Part shown: positions 59,915 through 64,000 of the stretch, piece after piece
Numbering within the stretch: the stretch's first letter is position 1
Layout of the letters: every line of letters begins with the position of its first letter
From: Emticicia fluvialis
GTDB taxonomy: Bacteria; Bacteroidota; Bacteroidia; Cytophagales; Spirosomataceae
DNA: 64,000 bases
NCBI RefSeq assembly: GCF_024793945.1
Contig: NZ_JANUSD010000002.1
Coordinates: 124,001-188,000, forward strand
Reading direction: 5' to 3'
Notes under the pieces: generated by a model
Databases searched by the model: none
What the model saw: the letters and a program-made list of their open reading frames with translations, nothing else
What the model was told of the DNA's origin: nothing
Translations under genes and position numbers: made by a program

Positions 59915-61468
59915 TTATTTTTTGCCACAAGCTGCAGTATAAGCCTCAAATATCTGAATATAATTCTGCGGCGTTAGTGAGCTAAACTCACCGGCATCAA
60001 TTCTCTTTTGAATGGCCGGGCAATCAGCAAAATATGCCTTCAGTGATTTCTTCACACCTAATATTGGTAATTGATAATATTTATCTTCTTTCGGTTTTTT
60101 TAATGCTCTTTCGCTTTGAGGAAAAACTTCATCATATACTAAAAGACCAGGATGCGACTTAATTTCTTCTAGTAAAGCATAGTGATTATTATCTTGTAAA
60201 AAGTCTCCAACAACCCCTACAACATATTTTTTGCCGTCTTTTGTTTTAATTGAAGAGATATCATCAATTTTTCTTCTTACCGGCTTCTTTTCACCGGCTA
60301 TTTCAATATAAACAGTGCTATTATCAGTTTTTAAAGCACTCATTAAGCCAGATACCAAGCCTCCTTGTTGTTCGTTTTGTCGGTAATCAATGATTGGCGG
60401 ATTATCATTCATTAGTTTTATATTACCAACAAAGCGTTCGTTTTTCTTATCTGTTAATTCTCCCTCCAGCAAAACATATTTGAATGCATCTGAAGTTTTA
60501 TTATACTCAGGCAAAACCGGGGCAGGCGATATAGGGCTGATGTTTTTAGCTTCTTTTGAATCAGTCGCATAATCTTTCACTGCCTTGATGTTATCTGCAA
60601 TAGGAGGGGTAGTTGAAGCAGCAGATAAACTAAAAAGTTTACCGTTATCTTCCTTTACCATTGCAGCATATTTTTCAGCAAGTGGCAGGTTACCAAGTAG
60701 CAGATGAGAAAATGCCAGGTTTTTGGCTGCACCCATTCTTACCTCCTGAGTAGCGTCACTATCCTTTGTCTGATATTTTAGAAGTGATTCCCAATATTTT
60801 TGAGCTTCGCCAAACAAGTTCGGCCATTGGTCGCGGCTTACACCTGAAATATTTGCAAATACTTGAGCTGAAAGGTTAAAATCCTCAAGGTTGCTGTTTT
60901 TGGGTAATTTAGTAAGTTCAGCATATCGTCCAACTAAAACCGGGCCGTATAAAAAGTACTGGTTGAAATCGTTAACCAGCTGCTTAAAAGAATTGATTAT
61001 TATAACATTTATTACCTGAGCTGGCTGTATTTGATTATCTACCAGATAGGTATTTACTTTTGGGGTAATATATCTTTGATAAATTATTTTCCCTTCCTTA
61101 TCTTTTATCTCCATGTTGGCTTCTATACCCATTACGTATGCCGGAGAGCGCGAAATTGTTTTTTGCTCAAGGAATGCAAATTTTGTGACATTGTATGTAA
61201 TTTTAAAATCGCCATCAGGGTCATTTTTTAAACCATAAATCTGTAAATCGTCCGCCCAGGAAGGGGTATAGATTCCACCTGCTTTTTTTACGGTAGATTC
61301 AAACATTACAGGTACATTAAGCTTTAGTGAATAACTTTTTTAATTTGTGTAATTCTGGTCAAAAGGAGTAATAGGGCCTCTTAAAGCGATAGCCTTTTCA
61401 TTTCTTTTTTGAGCGTATCCCACAAACCCCACAAGAAGGAATAAAATAATACTCAGATGTTTTTTCAT
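59915..61468 (-). pseudogene. secreted protein of unknown function, interrupted by an in-frame stop
   Basis: The minus-strand frame starts at ATG 61468 with a good signal peptide (MKKHLSIILFLLVGFVGYAQ). It reads 42 codons and meets a TAA at 61340-61342. It continues in the same frame, without shift, to the stop at 59915 as a 463-residue open stretch from the Met codon at 61306. The intact gene would encode about 517 residues. The TAA probably replaced a Tyr codon (TAT/TAC). The body contains an ordered envelope-type region and a helical repeat part (NLAFSHLLLGNLPLAEKYAAMV) and ends AYTAACGKK. It looks like a paralogue of the gene at 61499. A sequencing error is an alternative explanation. Function unknown. 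Confidence 0.78.
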
Positions 61469-61498
61469 TAAGATAGTGATTAGTATTAAAATTTAATT

Positions 61499-62647
61499 TT
61501 ATTTCAATTCAGGATTGTGTCTGGTATTTGTTTTAGCTATTTTCATTGACTCAGCCAATTCGTTAGCCATTTGTACTAATGACTCTCCGTCTTTTTCATC
61601 ATATTCGTTCTTGATTAGCCCCTCTGCTTCTTCTCTTGCTTTTTCAGGTTTATCCAGATAATAGAAGATTTTTGACAGATTGTAATAGGCAGAGTACCTC
61701 ATTTTTTTATTTCGTTTATCATCGCCTTTGTATTTGGTTTTCAAAGACTGTAAATAGTCTATAAGCGGAGAAAGATTACTTTCTAACTCTGTAATAGGCT
61801 GGTCGACTTTCATAGTTTTAAATAATTCTTTCACAGCCTGAATCGCCTCTTGCTGGGTTTGGTATTCAGGATGATCTTTTGAATTCAGAATCCACAGATA
61901 ATCATTTCTCTGAATAGGGCTGAATCCATAATAGAAATTCAGATTATTATTAACTGCCGCAAGCGAGCTATTAACAAAATTCTTTAATTGATCTGAATAA
62001 ATGGCATCTTTCTTGTTTTGGAAAGCGGAGTTTACAGTTGATGAACTGGTGCTGCTTTCTGTAGCATAAGTATAAACGTTATTATGTCTGACATTAAAAC
62101 CATTAGTTACCTCAGGCTCTTTATTAACTGTTACACTAGCCAAAAATCTGTTGTTACTTTTAGCTTCTTCTTTTTTCTTTTGCTCCAATAGTTCCTTTTC
62201 GCTTGGCTGTTTTGGAGTAAAAGGACCTTTGATATAAGAAAAGCCTCTGGCCTCATAGGTTGCCAAAATCCAATACGAAGTTGTTCTTGAGGTTACTTTA
62301 CCCTCTTTGTCTTTTTGTTCGGTTGTTTCTGATTTTAAACTCGCGTCCTTAAAAATGAAACTTTCAAGATTCATATCAATGCCAACGGTCGGGCTTGATT
62401 CCACTTTCTTCCAACCGTATATTTTTATTCCATCATAGAGGGCAACATCGTCCATATAAGACCGTACTGAACTACCTACTGTTACTTTAGCTCCATAAGT
62501 GCGTTGCTCTAAGGGCACAAACTCTTTTGGTAACTGTTGATAACTAACATTGAAATGATACCGGTCTAAGTCGACCTTCTGAGCTAATGATGTTAGCAAT
62601 GAAGAAAAAAATGTAATACAAAAACCAAGAATAAATTGTGGTTTCAT
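61499..62647 (-). CDS. secreted protein of unknown function, tandem paralogue
   Basis: A 382-residue exported protein, starting at ATG 62647 (MKPQFILGFCITFFSSLLTSLAQ). It seems related to its downstream neighbour: both have a short mature N-terminus, a segment with a Tyr-rich strand and IYG (IKIYGWKKVESSPTVGID here, LQIYGLKNDPDGDFKI there), and a helical repeat region. Here the latter is YYNLSKIFYYLDKPEKAREEAEGLIKNEYDE, a TPR-like pair. It has no recognised family. It lies 30 bp before the neighbour and is probably in one operon. Function unknown; an envelope role is plausible. Confidence 0.75.
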   Translation of the reverse strand: MKPQFILGFCITFFSSLLTSLAQKVDLDRYHFNVSYQQLPKEFVPLEQRTYGAKVTVGSSVRSYMDDVALYDGIKIYGWKKVESSPTVGIDMNLESFIFKDASLKSETTEQKDKEGKVTSRTTSYWILATYEARGFSYIKGPFTPKQPSEKELLEQKKKEEAKSNNRFLASVTVNKEPEVTNGFNVRHNNVYTYATESSTSSSTVNSAFQNKKDAIYSDQLKNFVNSSLAAVNNNLNFYYGFSPIQRNDYLWILNSKDHPEYQTQQEAIQAVKELFKTMKVDQPITELESNLSPLIDYLQSLKTKYKGDDKRNKKMRYSAYYNLSKIFYYLDKPEKAREEAEGLIKNEYDEKDGESLVQMANELAESMKIAKTNTRHNPELK

Positions 62648-63264
62648 AAATAGTAAGTGTTTAAATTGGTTAAAAAAAAAGGGTTTAACCTGCAATACGC
62701 AGTTTAATTTAGTTAGTAAGCAAGATTTCAGGACTCCATACTATTGAAAGCATGAAAGGCCAGTTCTCAACTGCTCTGTTTTATTAATTGATTAGCCTAT
62801 ACGTAATGAAATTACCATATAATATTGGCTTGCTTAATAATGAACGCTTCTAGAATATTGGTGTAATTTATCAGCCGAAATGTTCTGATAGAGACAAGAG
62901 AGGTTAAGCTTTTATAGTATAGTAAAAAAGGAAAACTAAATTATAGGTTTCGATAGTAATCCCTAAATGTGAAAGGCACAATGATATATTTTTTGTCTGA
63001 CAGAGCAATGTGCTTAATGCTCTCCGGGTTCGAAAGAATCACAGACAAAAGAATATAATAAAATAGGCATCAATCAGCAGTTTAGGCTTTTTTAGTTTGG
63101 CAAAAAGATTAGCGTGCGCTTGTCTGGGTGCGAAATAAGCAAAAAAAAACAATAATTATAAATTGTGGATTTTATTTATTTACGTTTATCGATTAATCTA
63201 TTTATAGTATAATAAAATAACAAAAAAGTGCTTTACGAGACCAGTAAAGCACTTTTTTGTTTTA
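62648..63264. other. AT-rich intergenic region with one structured element
   Basis: No gene was found in these 617 bp. At 62992-63049 there is a nested structure: outer arms TTTGTCTG (62992-62999) and CAGACAAA (63042-63049) enclose an inner 6-bp hairpin AGAGCA/TGCTCT (63002-63007 and 63018-63023), with a TTCGA tRNA-like loop word between. It is not a tRNA, as no D arm or anticodon arm fits. The rest, apart from the terminator at 63221, is featureless. Confidence 0.45.
63221..63259 (-). terminator. terminator after the MlaD-like gene
   Basis: A perfect stem of 15-16 bp (63221-63236 with 63244-63259, CAAAAAAGTGCTTTAC) has a 7-nt loop. On the minus strand the arm ends in a T-run. Confidence 0.88.
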
Positions 63265-64000
63265 TCACTTCTTCACATTAGCAGTGCTATCTGCTTTTCT
63301 TTTGGCTTCTTCTTTGGCCTGATTTCTGAAATATCTTCTGAACAGGAAGTTATGCTTCAATGCTTCCAGATTCTGGTCTAACTTGGCACTGCTGCTTTCC
63401 AGATTACTGATGGTTTCTCTGATGTTATTGGCAGCTTTTTCGTCGTGCAACAATACACCAACCGGGCTTTTAGGATTATTAAGCAGTGTATTGCTGGTTT
63501 GTTCCAGATTATTCACCATTTGCTTGGCAGATACCGTAGTTTCCTTCAAGGTTTGTGAGGTGCTTTCAAGCGAGGCTACAGTTTTCTTGATGTTCGGATA
63601 CATTTCTTTGTCTGTAGCAATAGAGTTAATAAAATTGCCATCAGCATTTAATTTGTCGGTTAGCTTGGCTAAACCGTTAGCACCTCTTTTCAGGTCTCGG
63701 GTGGCAGATTCAACAGTGGCCATGCTTTTGTTAAGGTTGGCATATAAAGCCTCATCTTTCATTAGCTTACCTATTGAACCCTGCCCGGCACGTATATCTG
63801 CAATAATGCTTTTCAGGTCATCAGTAATTGACAGAATATTTTTGTTGTTTGCCTGCAAAGTAGTGAGCATTTCCTGTTGGGTAACGTCTGGTTCTACTTT
63901 AAATTTAAAGCCGTCTTCTATCATTCTGGCTTGTGGAGACCCACCCGAAATCAGAATAATCGGGTTGCCTATCAGCCCGTCTGAACTAACTCTGACGGTT
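63265..64000 (-). CDS. MlaD/Mce-family lipid transport protein, partial (5' end beyond the window)
   Basis: The minus-strand frame is open to the right edge, so the N-terminus is missing. The first readable residues, TVRVSSDGLIGNPIILISGG, are the end of a Mce/MlaD domain, a ring-forming periplasmic lipid-binding fold. What follows is a long helical tail (about 45-230) with repeated LNKSMATVESATRDL, LESTSQTLKETTVSAKQMV and LESSSAKLDQNL heptad segments, as in MCE proteins that form a tunnel or coiled coil. It ends RNQAKEEAKRKADSTANVKK. MlaD-type proteins move phospholipids between membranes with MlaE/MlaF; these genes would be further to the right. A strong terminator follows. Confidence 0.85.
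   Translation of the reverse strand, partial: TVRVSSDGLIGNPIILISGGSPQARMIEDGFKFKVEPDVTQQEMLTTLQANNKNILSITDDLKSIIADIRAGQGSIGKLMKDEALYANLNKSMATVESATRDLKRGANGLAKLTDKLNADGNFINSIATDKEMYPNIKKTVASLESTSQTLKETTVSAKQMVNNLEQTSNTLLNNPKSPVGVLLHDEKAANNIRETISNLESSSAKLDQNLEALKHNFLFRRYFRNQAKEEAKRKADSTANVKK

Noticed and set aside
62992..63049. tRNA gene
   Set aside because: The acceptor-like outer stem and T-loop word are present, but no D arm or anticodon arm can be drawn and the T stem has no partner.

Overview
The window is chromosomal DNA of a Bacteroidota bacterium, most likely a member of the Cytophagales or a close relative. The reasons are a SusC/SusD outer-membrane pair, a second TonB-dependent receptor, the use of TAnnTTTG-type -7 promoter boxes in front of many genes, few recognisable Shine-Dalgarno sequences, LytTR and NtrC-type regulators, a DUF937-OmpA protein, and a gene set of ordinary aerobic heterotroph metabolism (cydAB, methylmalonyl-CoA mutase, lpdA, IlvD/Edd dehydratase). 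No rRNA, CRISPR array, prophage or complete insertion sequence was seen.

Layout. 1-3.1 kb: a secreted GH20 beta-hexosaminidase, then a tRNA-Arg(CCU) locus that has become a tandem array of partial tRNA copies. 3.1-6.2 kb: small stress or regulatory units, namely an NmrA-type oxidoreductase divergent from an HxlR regulator across a 33-bp repeated operator, then a VOC-EVE-MarR operon with a palindromic operator over its promoter. 6.2-8.6 kb: cydBA. 8.9-12.3 kb: a LytTR regulator with an atypical receiver followed by a TonB receptor. 12.5-19.3 kb: a DUF922 putative protease, an NTF2-like secreted protein, a large hybrid sensor kinase, a beta-propeller protein and an OmpA-type protein. 19.4-22.1 kb: the rsmA-mgtE-dtd operon. 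22.1-25.6 kb: aldehyde dehydrogenase, azoreductase with a divergent HxlR regulator, then a decayed patch with the end of an FtsX-type permease gene and an IS630-type transposase fragment. 25.7-27.8 kb: methylmalonyl-CoA mutase large subunit. 27.9-29.9 kb: an AT-rich type II restriction-modification island (Eco47II-like endonuclease, HTH-fused cytosine-5 methyltransferase). 30-45 kb: TolC-like protein, a small secreted protein, aldose epimerase-like protein, an octamer repeat array with an inverted copy, hydrolases, a carotenoid-desaturase-like oxidoreductase, an NtrC-like regulator without an HTH, lpdA, a sugar-acid-type dehydratase, DUF937-OmpA and ffh. 45-52 kb: a P-loop kinase-like protein, a third HxlR regulator divergent from a DoxX-like gene, and the susD-susC pair with a long upstream region. 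52-64 kb: PBP1A, the trmN6-GT2-M28 peptidase operon, aspS, two tandem secreted unknowns (one interrupted by a stop codon), and an MlaD/Mce-type protein that runs off the right edge.

How the parts work together. Three HxlR genes and one MarR gene each sit beside a small enzyme or membrane gene with visible dyads or repeats in the shared promoter, which suggests compact chemical-stress switches. The restriction-modification island has its own promoters. The methyltransferase carries its own HTH, and a palindrome lies just downstream of its predicted start of transcription, so it may repress itself. The points most worth following are the tRNA-derived array, the octamer array, the HTH-methyltransferase circuit and the interrupted paralogue at the right end. 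Functions are assigned from sequence motifs alone, and no database search was possible.
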